Notes: generated by a model from the letters alone, not told the origin. Counted from the stretch's first letter, positions 40,196 through 49,431 are shown. The stretch is 64,000 bases of DNA from Vreelandella olivaria (GCF_023507745.1 NZ_JALPZO010000172.1:1-64000), one strand, 5' to 3'. Made by a program: numbers and translations.

Positions 40196-40243
40196 TCATT
40201 AAGAGATTTTGGCGCACATCACGTAGCAACATGGAGAGAAGCT

Positions 40244-40720
40244 ATGCATAAATCTATTCTGACCACCGCCGTTGGTACCCTACTTCTTGGCAGTCTGGCC
40301 TTTGGGGTGCAGGCATCAGACCAACCGCAGGGAATGTACTCCGCTGAAGATATCCTGGATGCTGACGTCTATTTTGCAGGTGGCTCTGGCGAAGAGATCG
40401 GTGAAGTAGAAAATATTTTATTCGATGAGGAGATGCGCATTACCGCCATCGTCGTTGAAAGCGGATCAGTGCTGGGCCTGGGTGGCCGTGAAATCGTGGT
40501 TGGCACTGATTATTTCACGCTGGAAACGCATACAGAAGGTGACGGCGATACTGAACACCGTATCCTTTTGAACGCCACGTCTGAAGAAGTGGAATCTTTC
40601 CCCGCCTATGATCGCGATTGGTGGGAGCAAACCAAGGCGAGTGCCCGCGAGGCTTGGGAAACAACCCGCGATGGCGCACAGAGTGCCTGGCAGTCCACCC
40701 GCGACGCAGTTAACCAGTAG
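40244..40720 (+). CDS. Exported PRC-barrel protein with amphipathic tail
   Basis: Protein of 158 residues with a signal peptide (about 1-24, VQA-SD). A PRC-barrel domain (about 30-105, LDADVYFAGGSGEEIGEVENILFDEEMRITAIVVESG) is followed by a C-terminal helix with 11-residue repeats (AWETTRDGAQS / AWQSTRDAVNQ). Such 11-mers form amphipathic helices like those of apolipoproteins and LEA proteins, so the tail may bind membrane. It follows a CsbD gene; a hairpin terminator lies 60 bases downstream. Probably an envelope stress protein. Confidence 0.85.
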   Translation: MHKSILTTAVGTLLLGSLAFGVQASDQPQGMYSAEDILDADVYFAGGSGEEIGEVENILFDEEMRITAIVVESGSVLGLGGREIVVGTDYFTLETHTEGDGDTEHRILLNATSEEVESFPAYDRDWWEQTKASAREAWETTRDGAQSAWQSTRDAVNQ

Positions 40721-40778
40721 GGCATGACATAACTCTGTCATCGACTAGCTCAGGTGGTATCTCACCATCTATAGCACA

Positions 40779-40806
40779 AAGGGCCACCCTTATCGGGTGG
40801 CCCTTC
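40779..40806 (+). terminator. Hairpin terminator after the PRC-barrel gene
   Basis: AAGGGCCACCC (40779-40789) and GGGTGGCCCTT (40795-40805) pair perfectly around TTATC. The T run is short (TT), so it could also act as an RNA end-protecting hairpin. A diverged copy occurs at 40968-40994. Confidence 0.6.
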
Positions 40807-40994
40807 AGGTTGATGACAAACCCTTTTCCTCGCTTCTTGGCATAGTATCGAGTAACTCGTAGCGGGGGTCTTGCGCCAGGGACGGCGAAAGTAGCGCCCA
40901 CGGATGGGTTAATAGCGCCCCCGCATAGGGTTACTCGAGACCACTTATCTACTTTGTCAGCAGTCTCAAGGGCCATCCTTATCGGGTGGCACTT
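40779..40994. repeat. Compound repeat element: direct hairpin copies flanking a 90-base inverted repeat
   Basis: Two imperfect 27-base copies of the AAGGGCCA-CC-TTATC-GGGTGGC hairpin (40779-40805 and 40968-40994) flank a large hairpin. Its arms are 40849-40868 (CGAGTAACTCGTAGCGGGGG) and 40918-40937, which match imperfectly, enclosing a GC-rich core of about 50 bases with GCGCC and GGGCGCTA motifs. A 146-codon frame on the minus strand runs through it but contains the repeat twice (HPIR-AL) and looks spurious. The whole 320-base gap between the PRC and GST genes is this element. It looks like a REP/MITE-type intergenic repeat. Confidence 0.65.
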
Positions 40995-41040
40995 TATGTT
41001 ATTGGCGATCAGCAGTTGGAGGGTACCGCCAATTGTTTTC

Positions 41041-42036
41041 TTAGCTATGGCGGCGTACACCTTGCCCAGGTAGGCGCTCCCGATCATGCGGGCGCTGAAA
41101 ATCCAGTAAAGGCCCTGCCGGTACAATGCGCGTTGGATTAATCGTATCATGGCTGTAGTAATAGTGACGCTTTATGTGATCCATATTGACGGTTTCCGCC
41201 ACGCCGGGCCACTGGTAAATCTCGCGCACATAGTTGGCAAGGTTGGGGTAATCTTCAATACGCTTAAAGTTACATTTGAAATGGCCGTAGTAGACAGCAT
41301 CAAATCGAATTAACGTGGTGAACAAACGTATATCGGCTTCGGTTAACCACTCTCCTGCCAGGTAGCGATTGTCACCCAGACGTGCTTCGACTCTCTCCAG
41401 GGCTTCAAACAGCGCGTAGACGTGCCTTTCGTAAACACTCTGCTCAGTGGCAAACCCCGATTTATAGACGCCATTGTTGATATGGTCGTAAACACCGTCA
41501 TTGATTTCATCGATAACACTATGCAGATCTTGCGGATAGAAATCCAGATCATTACCGGTCAGCTCATCAAACCCGCGATTAAAAATACGCAACAGCTCCG
41601 CTGACTCATTATTTACAATCGCGCTGCGCTGTTTATCCCATAGAACGGGAACCGTCACTCGCCCGGTATAGTCTGGGTTCGTCATGGTATACAGTTGGTA
41701 GTGGTAATCCACATTATTAACCGGATCACCACTGGAGCCTTCATCCACATGATAGGTCCAGCCTTTATCGAGCATCAGCGGGCTCACATGAGAGACACCA
41801 ACCAGCGACTCAAGCCCTTTGAGTTTGCGCATGATCAACACACGGTGTGCCCACGGACAGGCGAATGATACATACAAATGATAGCGATCTTTTTCAGCAG
41901 GATAGCACTGACCCGCAGTATCAGATGAATTGCCGACCCAATCCCTTAATTGAGCGGATTCGCGAACAAATTCGCCACCGTGCTTTTCAGTGTCGTACCA
42001 TTGGTCGTGCCATTTGCCGTTAACAAGCAAACCCAT
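41041..42036 (-). CDS. Glutathionyl-hydroquinone reductase (Xi-class GST, YqjG/PcpF type)
   Basis: Removes glutathione from glutathionyl-hydroquinones, keeping quinones reduced. It has 331 residues. The active-site cysteine is C60 in SFACPWAHR, followed by the N-terminal thioredoxin fold and the all-helical C-terminal GST domain (SVYERHVYALFEALERVEARLG, DIRLFTTLIRFDAVYYGHFKCN). ATG 42036 is chosen because AGGAGG lies seven bases upstream; an in-frame start ten codons earlier is less likely. It is transcribed after the LysR gene in the same direction (84-base gap). Confidence 0.92.
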   Translation of the reverse strand: MGLLVNGKWHDQWYDTEKHGGEFVRESAQLRDWVGNSSDTAGQCYPAEKDRYHLYVSFACPWAHRVLIMRKLKGLESLVGVSHVSPLMLDKGWTYHVDEGSSGDPVNNVDYHYQLYTMTNPDYTGRVTVPVLWDKQRSAIVNNESAELLRIFNRGFDELTGNDLDFYPQDLHSVIDEINDGVYDHINNGVYKSGFATEQSVYERHVYALFEALERVEARLGDNRYLAGEWLTEADIRLFTTLIRFDAVYYGHFKCNFKRIEDYPNLANYVREIYQWPGVAETVNMDHIKRHYYYSHDTINPTRIVPAGPLLDFQRPHDRERLPGQGVRRHS

Positions 42037-42120
42037 CGGGCGCCTCCTGATAAAAGTTGCAAGCATTGCTCTCTTTGTTATGCAGCATACGCCCGCTCAG
42101 TGGATGCTCAAGCAGATGTT

Positions 42121-43041
42121 TTACGGTTTTTCGTTCGAGAGAATCGAATCATTAGCGCAAAGCTCCATCACCGACTGCTTCAAAGCGTGTGCCATGGCAT
42201 GAGCGGCAGGGCCAGCACGGTCACGATCCCTGAAGATCATTTGCACAGGTACTTCTCGAATCCCACCCGCTGCCAATGGCAGTGGCTTTAACTCTCCCTT
42301 GGCCAGTTCATCCTCTATGCGGGTTTCCGGCATCCAGGCAAACCCCAATCCCCGCTTCAGCATATCCAGCGATGTATTAAGATGACTGACGGTCCAGCGC
42401 TGCTCCGCTTTCAACCATCCTGCATTGGTGGACTGGCGCAAAGCTGAATCACGCACCACTAACTGACGATGCTGAGATAGATCGCGAAGGTCCAACGGAC
42501 GCCCCAACAGGTGCAATGGGTGGCGTGGGTGCGCAACGGCCACAAACCGCACTGTAACTAACGGCTCCCCCAAAAAACCTTGCGCTTCGATACCAGATAC
42601 CACCAAGTCCGCCCGGCCATCGTAAAGCATTTCAATTCCACCATTGAGTACGCTTTCGTGGAGCTGCACTCTGACCTGGGGATACGTTTCCGAAAAGCGC
42701 TCAAGCGCTTTTGCCTGGGCAGCCGCTGGAAATACCTGATCAATCGCCACCACAACTTCCGCTTCAAGGCCAGCCGCCAGGCGTGAGGCAACATCCTCCA
42801 GGGAAGCAGCACTCTCGATTAGCTGACGGGCGCGGCGCAGCAGTAGCTCGCCCGCCTCTGTTAAGCGCACCTGCCTGCCCACAGGTTCCAACACCTGTAC
42901 GCCAAGCTGCTCTTCTAATTTATGTACCGCGTGGTTAAGCGTGGAGGGGCTTTTGTGAACGGCTTCTGCCGCACGCGCGAACCCGCCATGATCCACTACG
43001 GCGGCCAGCATCTGCCATTGTGCAAGTGTTACCCGAGACAT
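42121..43041 (-). CDS. LysR-family transcriptional regulator
   Basis: DNA-binding regulator of 306 residues: N-terminal winged helix-turn-helix (about 1-60, FARAAEAVHKSPSTLNHAVHKLEEQLGVQVLE) and periplasmic-binding-like effector domain (about 90-295). Effector and targets cannot be told. It lies upstream of, and on the same strand as, the quinone-reductase gene, so it may control it or itself. The region to its right is unusually long and AT-rich. Confidence 0.92.
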   Translation of the reverse strand: MSRVTLAQWQMLAAVVDHGGFARAAEAVHKSPSTLNHAVHKLEEQLGVQVLEPVGRQVRLTEAGELLLRRARQLIESAASLEDVASRLAAGLEAEVVVAIDQVFPAAAQAKALERFSETYPQVRVQLHESVLNGGIEMLYDGRADLVVSGIEAQGFLGEPLVTVRFVAVAHPRHPLHLLGRPLDLRDLSQHRQLVVRDSALRQSTNAGWLKAEQRWTVSHLNTSLDMLKRGLGFAWMPETRIEDELAKGELKPLPLAAGGIREVPVQMIFRDRDRAGPAAHAMAHALKQSVMELCANDSILSNEKP

Positions 43042-43871
43042 TTCGATTTCCTCGACGCTAAACAGCGAAATAATCCGCTCAATCTTCGAAAAAACTTCAC
43101 TAGAATGCCAGGAAACGGCGGCGAGTACTTGTCTGTAAACAACTATCTGGTTGTAAAACAGGCAACAGAGGTATCATGGAGACCCGCTATAGGGTGGAGA
43201 ATGTGAGTTGCAGGCAGTTCCCCCCAGTCAGCGAAAAAGAAAATTAACTATTAGTATTCAATAGGTTGTAAAAACTCAATGACTTTCTTATCTGGCTGAC
43301 TGCCTCATCATCATGGCCTTGTCCTTAGCGTTATTATTACGACCACACATCATTATCAACACAGCCCTTACCTATGTTTTAAAACGATATTCTGAACTCA
43401 ATCGCCCCGAAAGCATGCCCCACCACGCAAAGAACACAAAAAGAAAACAAAAGTAACTTTTTTTTACAAAAATAAAATAGCGACATTTATTAATTTTATC
43501 GCCACTATTGACACTCATGGTAACATGGGAGTCTCAAAGCGAAGCCCTTAGCCAACTAACTATTATTAGCTCTGTAATAACAATAAGATCTGCTATCCCA
43601 AATGCGACGTCCCCCCGTGCCCACACCACTATATTCAGTGTTCCAACCTTAAAATATGGTTACAAAAGCCTAATTAATTGGACAGAAACTATACACATAG
43701 CTCTCAATCCTCAACAAATGTCCAGGATTGAAGAAAGATAGTGTATTTATGTGCTTTACTTTTGGTAAAGAAAAAACGCCTGTTTTTTGACGTGACGCAA
43801 GTGATGGTGTCAGTTACTTTCGTTAGCAAACAGCGTTCATAAATGGTGATGTTTACTGAATATTTCCGTTT
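43042..43871. other. Long AT-rich region without a recognised gene
   Basis: About 830 bases, visibly richer in A and T than the neighbours, between divergent LysR and M23 peptidase genes. A 77-codon frame at 43508-43741 has no recognisable features and no good ribosome site. CAATCCT and AGGATTG near 43704-43732 could form a weak hairpin. No RNA gene was recognised. Confidence 0.6.
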
Positions 43872-43906
43872 TTGGACGGAAGTATATTTTGTGTATAAAT
43901 ATACAG
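43872..43906 (+). promoter_or_regulatory. mepM promoter with LexA-like palindrome
   Basis: TTGGAC (43872-43877) and TATAAA (43894-43899) with a 16-base spacer form a good sigma-70 promoter. GTGTATAAATATACAG (43891-43906) overlaps the -10; its arms TGTATA and TATACA are perfect and it differs from the LexA consensus mainly at the first C. The location inside the long reading frame argues for the shorter protein start at 43999. Confidence 0.5.
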
Positions 43907-43998
43907 TCTATCCACTCTATGCCTCATGGGGTATGGTTCCTGGGCTTGGTTACTTTCATGTTACTTTTTTTATCACGAACTTGGCGGCCCATTTACCC

Positions 43999-45654
43999 AT
44001 GTTGCGAATCCTTCATTCGCTGCCCCGCACGCATAAATTATTACTGTTACCAGTGGCAACTATGGTCACTGTGCTGGGCACACAAAAGCTAATAACGACG
44101 TATCAAGACTTAAATCAACCTCATACACCGCTGGAGAGCGTGTTAGTACCGCTCCCCAGTGACTCTGCACCTGGTGTACCGTCATTACGCCAAGAGCGCA
44201 CCCCCGTTGCAGAAGCGATCGATCGCGCCTCCCGCGCTATTGACGCCACCAGAGAACACATACCACTTAGCGATTTGACTGCCACAGAAATTGTGGATCT
44301 GGACGTAATTACCAGTGCGGAAGCTTCTCTGGCAGAAAGTGCACAGCTAGGCGTTGAACTGGATGACGGCGCACTCCATATGGCTGTCGTGGTAGGCACC
44401 CTTTCAAGCGGTATGCTCAATATTGATGATACCTCTTCTGTCGAGATGGCTGATGCCACTTCCTACGAAGATTATGGCACTGAGCTATTCGGCGATATCT
44501 CTTTTCTTGAACTTGAGCTTGCCGCAGAAGAGTCCTTCGTCCCTCAATGGGAAACTCATTTAGTCGAGTCTGGCGAAACCTTCGCCGTACTGGCTCAAAA
44601 TGAGCTGGGCCTCGGCTATAGTGAAGTGCTCGCCCTACTGGATGACCTGCCTGACCCGCGTATGCTTACCCATTGGCGTGCAGGCCATAGCTTTGATTAC
44701 CAGTTAGATGAAAATGGACGCTTGCTGACTTTGCGCATGATGAAGAATACCCGCGAGGGTGTTTTGTTAGAGCGTGATGACGAGCAGTTTGCCATTACGG
44801 CCATTGAGCGCCAGGGTGAGCCGGTACAACGGCTTTACGCAGGCAGCGTCAGCGGTAGTTTTGCCCGCTCAGCACAGGCAACAGGTTTAACCAGCAGCTC
44901 GGTTACCGAACTGACTCGCCTGCTTGAGAAGAAACTCGATTTTCGTCGTGACAGCCGCCGCGGAGACCGTTTCCAGGTTCTGGTTGAGTCCGACATGATT
45001 GATGGCGAAACCCTGGACTCCCGGGTACTCGCGGTTAAGTATGAAGGGGAGCGTATGGATTTGACCGTGGTGCGCAATGCCTCCGACGACAACTTCTATA
45101 CCCCAGAAGGTAACAGCCTGGATCCGGCCTTTGCCCGCTATCCCTTTGAAGGCAATTACCGTCTCAGCTCCAACTTCAACCCACGCCGTTTGCACCCAAT
45201 TACTGGCCGCGTCAGCCCGCATAACGGTACCGATTTTGCGATGCCCATTGGCACTCCAGTGGTGGCGCCAGCAAATGGCCGGGTCGAGCGGGTGGGCAAC
45301 CACCATGCAGCCGGTCGCTATATAGTGGTACGTCATGACAATGGATACCGCACCCGCTACCTGCATCTTTCCCGTCCGTTGGTAAACCAGGGTGACCGCA
45401 TTGAAATGGGCGAGCGTATTGCACTGTCAGGTAATACTGGGCGCAGTACCGGCCCTCACCTGCACTATGAGGTCATCGTTAATAACACACCGGTGAATGC
45501 AATGACCGTTGACCTGCCTGAAAACACCAGCTTGAGCGGGGATACCCTGATTGCCTTCCAGCGTCATGCAGAACCAATGCTGGCGGCACTGGAAAGTGGC
45601 GAGACAGGAACCATCAACGTGGCTAACTACCAACGCGAAGAGAGCAATCAGTAA
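43999..45654 (+). CDS. mepM: M23 family murein DD-endopeptidase (MepM-like)
   Basis: Membrane-anchored peptidoglycan hydrolase that cuts D-Ala-mDAP cross-links to let new strands insert. It has 551 residues from ATG 43999: a short cytoplasmic stretch, one membrane helix (about 15-32), an Asp/Glu/Ser/Thr-rich linker, an OapA/LysM-like domain (HLVESGETFAVLAQNELGLG), the Csd3-type second domain and the LytM domain with zinc ligands H408, D412 (HNGTDF) and H489 in HLHYE (487-491). The frame is open from 43843, but those 52 residues are unlike MepM and contain the promoter. Confidence 0.92.
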   Translation: MLRILHSLPRTHKLLLLPVATMVTVLGTQKLITTYQDLNQPHTPLESVLVPLPSDSAPGVPSLRQERTPVAEAIDRASRAIDATREHIPLSDLTATEIVDLDVITSAEASLAESAQLGVELDDGALHMAVVVGTLSSGMLNIDDTSSVEMADATSYEDYGTELFGDISFLELELAAEESFVPQWETHLVESGETFAVLAQNELGLGYSEVLALLDDLPDPRMLTHWRAGHSFDYQLDENGRLLTLRMMKNTREGVLLERDDEQFAITAIERQGEPVQRLYAGSVSGSFARSAQATGLTSSSVTELTRLLEKKLDFRRDSRRGDRFQVLVESDMIDGETLDSRVLAVKYEGERMDLTVVRNASDDNFYTPEGNSLDPAFARYPFEGNYRLSSNFNPRRLHPITGRVSPHNGTDFAMPIGTPVVAPANGRVERVGNHHAAGRYIVVRHDNGYRTRYLHLSRPLVNQGDRIEMGERIALSGNTGRSTGPHLHYEVIVNNTPVNAMTVDLPENTSLSGDTLIAFQRHAEPMLAALESGETGTINVANYQREESNQ

Positions 45655-45666
45655 ACACCATTATTG

Positions 45667-45709
45667 AACACTAACGCCGCCTCACATTATGGGGCGGCGT
45701 TAGTGTTTT
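45667..45709. terminator. Bidirectional terminator between mepM and the L,D-transpeptidase gene
   Basis: AACACTAACGCCGCC (45667-45681) and GGCGGCGTTAGTGTT (45693-45707) form a 15-bp perfect stem with an 11-base loop, followed by TTTTC on the plus strand. It lies between convergent genes. Confidence 0.88.
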
Positions 45710-45730
45710 CATCGTTCTTCTGGGTAGCCT

Positions 45731-47371
45731 TTAAACCGTTCCTGATAAAGCTCTCAACAACGCCGCATCACGGTGATAAATATCATCACGGAACTCAACC
45801 TCTCCCTGGGTATTCGGCCACGCCGTCAGATAATGCAGAGCCACCGGGATACGTTGCGGCAAATGCACATTCTGGTCACTACCGCCGCTATTGAGCAACG
45901 CATTGAGCTGATAACGACTGCCGGTATCCTGTAAGAGCATTTGGGCAAACTCCAGCACTCCCTCCACCCGCACACAGCCGGAACTGAGTGCTCGCTGCTC
46001 TCGCTGGAACAGGCCACGTGACGGCGTATCGTGCAGGTAAATCATGTCATTGTTTGGAAACCGCACCACTACGCGGCCAAGTGGGTTGGCACTCCCCGAC
46101 ACCTGGCGCAGCATAATGCCTCCCGGTCGCTGCCAGTCAATCGTCTCGGCATCCAGACGCTCTCCCGATGGACTCAATACCTGAATATTGTGCTGTGCCA
46201 GATAGCCTGGATCTCGCCTTATGCGCGGCAGTACATCTTCGCGCATTATTGTGGGCGGGATAGTCCAACTGGGATTCACCGTCAGATGGCTGATTGACGA
46301 ATGAATAATTGGCGTTTCCCGCCGCGGTGTCCCCACCACTACCCGGGCATCCCAGTGCTGCCCATCAGGCCGCACGTAATGCAGCCGGTAACCGGCAATA
46401 TCCACCCACACTTGTGGCTGGCTGGTCCGCGTAGGCTCAATCCAGCGCGCCCGTTCCAAGTTGACACGCAGCTGATCGATGCGCGATGCCACTGGCGTAT
46501 TCAGGGCTAACCGTGTTCTCTCACCAACAATTCCATCATCCTGCAACTGATGACGACGTTGAAAACGTCTAACAGCACTTTCCAGGTCCGCATCGAACGC
46601 ATGGCGGTCGATGCTGGCTGACTGCACACCAATCATGGGATAAGCACTGCTATCGGCCGGCAATATGTTAGCTTCCCCCCACAACGCCAGTCGCTGGCGT
46701 AACACGATGATATCGTTACCTGTATCACCGGGGCGCAATGAGTCATCTCTACCCGCCAAATAGGGCACACTGCCCTGGGTATCAAGGTGGCGATAATAGC
46801 TTAATGCCTCACGTAGCTGATTATATTCAGTTGATGCCGGGCGCGCTAAAGCAAAGGCACTCTTTATATCAGCGTTTTCAACGGCGTGGACCACACGCAG
46901 CATTGAGTAACGGCTTTCAGGACGTGGAATATCCCAGTTGGATTCCACATCGCGGGGATTCACTTTACCTCGTGACAGGTGCTCAAGCGCTAACAGCAAG
47001 GACTGCGTTGCCTGAATATCAAATCTCGCCTGGGCATCAGCACCGGCTTGCTGACTGATACGAAAATCGTCAAGTAAGGTATGGGCGGCATAGTCATGAG
47101 GGGTTAGGCCGTCATCTTCAAGGCCATTCAGTGCACTGACCAACGCTTCGACCATGATGAGATTTTGCCAGACAGGCTTTCCACCATGTTGCTGGTAGAA
47201 CCCCTCAACCGGTAAACGAGCTGTCGATTGTGCAGACAAGTGCTGGTCTAATGCCTGCTGTAACGGCCCTGATGCGGCATGAGCACCGGTAATGACATAA
47301 GGTGACTGAGCCAGCGTCAGACATAGCACTGCCCCCGTCGCCCATCGTCTTAGTAACTGCTTCTCGTTCAT
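45731..47371 (-). CDS. ldtD: L,D-transpeptidase of the LdtD/YcbB type
   Basis: Periplasmic enzyme that makes 3-3 peptidoglycan cross-links and resists most beta-lactams except carbapenems. It has 546 residues from ATG 47371, chosen for AAGGAGG six bases upstream over a start seven codons earlier. It has a signal peptide (to about AHA, residue 32), a scaffold domain, a peptidoglycan-binding domain (SAVRRFQRRHQLQDDGIVGERTRLALN) and the YkuD catalytic domain with HDTP and SSGCVRVE (nucleophile C466). Converges on mepM across a shared terminator. Confidence 0.92.
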   Translation of the reverse strand: MNEKQLLRRWATGAVLCLTLAQSPYVITGAHAASGPLQQALDQHLSAQSTARLPVEGFYQQHGGKPVWQNLIMVEALVSALNGLEDDGLTPHDYAAHTLLDDFRISQQAGADAQARFDIQATQSLLLALEHLSRGKVNPRDVESNWDIPRPESRYSMLRVVHAVENADIKSAFALARPASTEYNQLREALSYYRHLDTQGSVPYLAGRDDSLRPGDTGNDIIVLRQRLALWGEANILPADSSAYPMIGVQSASIDRHAFDADLESAVRRFQRRHQLQDDGIVGERTRLALNTPVASRIDQLRVNLERARWIEPTRTSQPQVWVDIAGYRLHYVRPDGQHWDARVVVGTPRRETPIIHSSISHLTVNPSWTIPPTIMREDVLPRIRRDPGYLAQHNIQVLSPSGERLDAETIDWQRPGGIMLRQVSGSANPLGRVVVRFPNNDMIYLHDTPSRGLFQREQRALSSGCVRVEGVLEFAQMLLQDTGSRYQLNALLNSGGSDQNVHLPQRIPVALHYLTAWPNTQGEVEFRDDIYHRDAALLRALSGTV

Positions 47372-47523
47372 CGCCCCTCCTTGCGTTATCATGCATCAAT
47401 ACTCGATACATCACTGTTCTGCGCATCGTTTGTACTGATTGCTCCCATTATTCGGTCAGGTGACTTTTTAGCATAGCTGTTTACTTTTATCCGTCATCGC
47501 TTCTATTACAAGGATTACGCTCC

Positions 47524-48249
47524 ATGTTGATTCGTTTGTGTGCGCCTACTGTACTGCTTTCGCTACCAGTCATGTTATTTAGTCTTCCCTCCCACGCGAC
47601 AAATTTTTTTTCCCAGTTAGGCGCCGCGCCACCACCGGGTATTTCTCCCTTGCACCATCAATTGCTCCAGTTGGCTCCATCCGCCACACCGCAAGCACTA
47701 CGCCTCGCCGCCAAAGCACTTAGTTGTGCCGACCCCTCAGCCGAGCGTCTGGCAGTTATAGATTATTCCCTACCCTCTACCGAGCCACGCATGTGGGTAT
47801 TTGATCTGCATCGCCACGCATTACTGTTCGAAGAACTGGTTTCCCACGGGCAGGGTTCTGGAGATGCCAGGGCGGAAGTATTTTCCAACACTCCCGAGAG
47901 TCATCAGTCCAGTATCGGGCTTTTTCGAACCATGAACAGCTATTATGGCCGTAACGGCTACTCGCTGCGTCTTGACGGTTTAGAGCCAGAGATAAATGAT
48001 CTTGCCTTTGAGCGCGCTATCGTTATCCATGGTGCCGACTACGTTAGCGAAGACTTTATTACCCAAACCGGCCGACTTGGTCGAAGCCATGGTTGCCCGG
48101 CAGTACGTGAAGATATTACTTACCCATTAATTGATAGCCTAAAAGAAAGCCAGTATGTGTTTGCGTACTACCCTGATGAAGAATGGCTAGCCACCTCCAC
48201 CTTCTTTCACTGTACCAGTCATGATTCCAGGCAACTGGCCTGGCAATAA
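47524..48249 (+). CDS. YkuD-related murein L,D-transpeptidase catalytic-domain protein
   Basis: Exported protein of 241 residues with a signal peptide (to about residue 25, SHA). The C-terminal domain has the HGADY and GRSHGCPAV pair (nucleophile C191) typical of the family annotated as 'murein L,D-transpeptidase catalytic domain'. Its activity is little studied; it could act as an L,D-transpeptidase or an anchoring enzyme. It is divergent from ldtD (152 bases), giving a set of three cell-wall enzymes together with mepM. Confidence 0.83.
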   Translation: MLIRLCAPTVLLSLPVMLFSLPSHATNFFSQLGAAPPPGISPLHHQLLQLAPSATPQALRLAAKALSCADPSAERLAVIDYSLPSTEPRMWVFDLHRHALLFEELVSHGQGSGDARAEVFSNTPESHQSSIGLFRTMNSYYGRNGYSLRLDGLEPEINDLAFERAIVIHGADYVSEDFITQTGRLGRSHGCPAVREDITYPLIDSLKESQYVFAYYPDEEWLATSTFFHCTSHDSRQLAWQ

Positions 48250-48414
48250 CGTAACAGGATAAAGCGATCGATTGCGGTGAGTGCCAAACCATGTACAAGG
48301 AAAATAGTGGCGGCTCCCTCAGAGTAAGTACCCCTGCCAAGCGCGCGTGGTGTTGACTTTTATGCCATGCTAACCAAGTAACCGTTTTCTCTAACGCACT
48401 GGGCAAGGGGATAT

Positions 48415-49431
48415 ATGTTGCAAACTAAAAAGCTGGATCTCGCATTACAGGGCGGTGGTGCGCATGGTGCCTACACCTGGGGTGTCATTGACCGACTTTT
48501 AGAAGATGAGCGTATTGAGATCGAAGGGATTAGCGGTACAAGCGCAGGCGCCATGAATGGTGTCGTGATGGCCGACGCTCTCACCCGCGGCGACAAGCAA
48601 ACCGCTCGCCAGGCACTGCATGATTTTTGGCAGGCAGTCAGCCGGGCCGGTATGGCAAGCCCTATCCGACGCTCTCCCCTGGATATACTGACAGGTAACT
48701 GGAGCCTTGATCACTCCCCCGGTTATATCGCGATGGACCTGATGAGCCGTCTGGTATCGCCCTATCAGTTGAACCCGCTCAACCTCAACCCGCTGCGTGA
48801 TATTGTCGCCGAACATATCGATTTTGAACGGGTACGACGCTGTGAACAGCTGAAGCTTTTTGTCGCTGCAACCAACGTCCGCACTGGAAAGCAGCATGTA
48901 TTTCGCCGTGAAGAGATGAGCCTTGATGCCGTCATGGCATCGGCCTGCCTACCCTTCATGTTTCAAGCGGTTGAAATAGATGGAGAAGCCTATTGGGATG
49001 GGGGTTACATGGGGAATCCAGCGCTGTTTCCATTAATGGAAGAGTGTAGTGCCCGGGATATCATGCTTGTGCAGATCAACCCCATCAGCCGAGACGATGT
49101 ACCCACATCAGCCTCTGCCATTATGAACCGTTTAAACGAAATCACGTTCAACGCAGCACTGATCAAAGAAGTCCGCATGATCGCCCTACTGAAACACGCG
49201 CTGGATGAACAGGGGATTGAGAACTGTTACCAGCAAGCGCTTTTTCACCGAATTAGCGGCGAACAGGCGCTTGAAAGCCTCTCTGTTTCCAGCAAAATGA
49301 ATGCTGAGTGGCCTTTTCTCTGCCATTTATTCGAACAAGGGCGAGCGGCGGCTGAGCGCTGGCTTGCAGAGCATTTCAAAGCACTGGGCAACTACTCAAC
49401 ACTGGATATCGATGCCGTTTATTTACACTGA
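48415..49431 (+). CDS. Patatin-like phospholipase (RssA/YchK type)
   Basis: Ser-Asp dyad lipid hydrolase of 338 residues. The oxyanion hole is LQGGGAHGAYTWG (11-23), the nucleophile S43 in GTSAG and the catalytic D195 in DGGYMGNP. There is no signal peptide, so it acts in the cytoplasm on phospholipid or acyl substrates. AAGGGG precedes the ATG. It is a single gene. A CCCC-ATTT-GGGG hairpin downstream lacks a plus-strand T run. Confidence 0.9.
   Translation: MLQTKKLDLALQGGGAHGAYTWGVIDRLLEDERIEIEGISGTSAGAMNGVVMADALTRGDKQTARQALHDFWQAVSRAGMASPIRRSPLDILTGNWSLDHSPGYIAMDLMSRLVSPYQLNPLNLNPLRDIVAEHIDFERVRRCEQLKLFVAATNVRTGKQHVFRREEMSLDAVMASACLPFMFQAVEIDGEAYWDGGYMGNPALFPLMEECSARDIMLVQINPISRDDVPTSASAIMNRLNEITFNAALIKEVRMIALLKHALDEQGIENCYQQALFHRISGEQALESLSVSSKMNAEWPFLCHLFEQGRAAAERWLAEHFKALGNYSTLDIDAVYLH

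Noticed and set aside
40710-41150. 146-codon minus-strand frame through the intergenic repeats
   Set aside because: It contains the translated repeat twice (HPIR-AL), crosses a terminator and overlaps the GST gene end; best explained as repeat sequence.
43508-43741. 77-codon frame in the AT-rich gap before mepM
   Set aside because: Low-complexity composition with no family features or ribosome site; it cannot be excluded but is not supported.
43843-43998. N-terminal extension of the M23 peptidase
   Set aside because: It would place a good promoter inside the gene and adds 52 residues unlike MepM; the membrane anchor follows the ATG at 43999.
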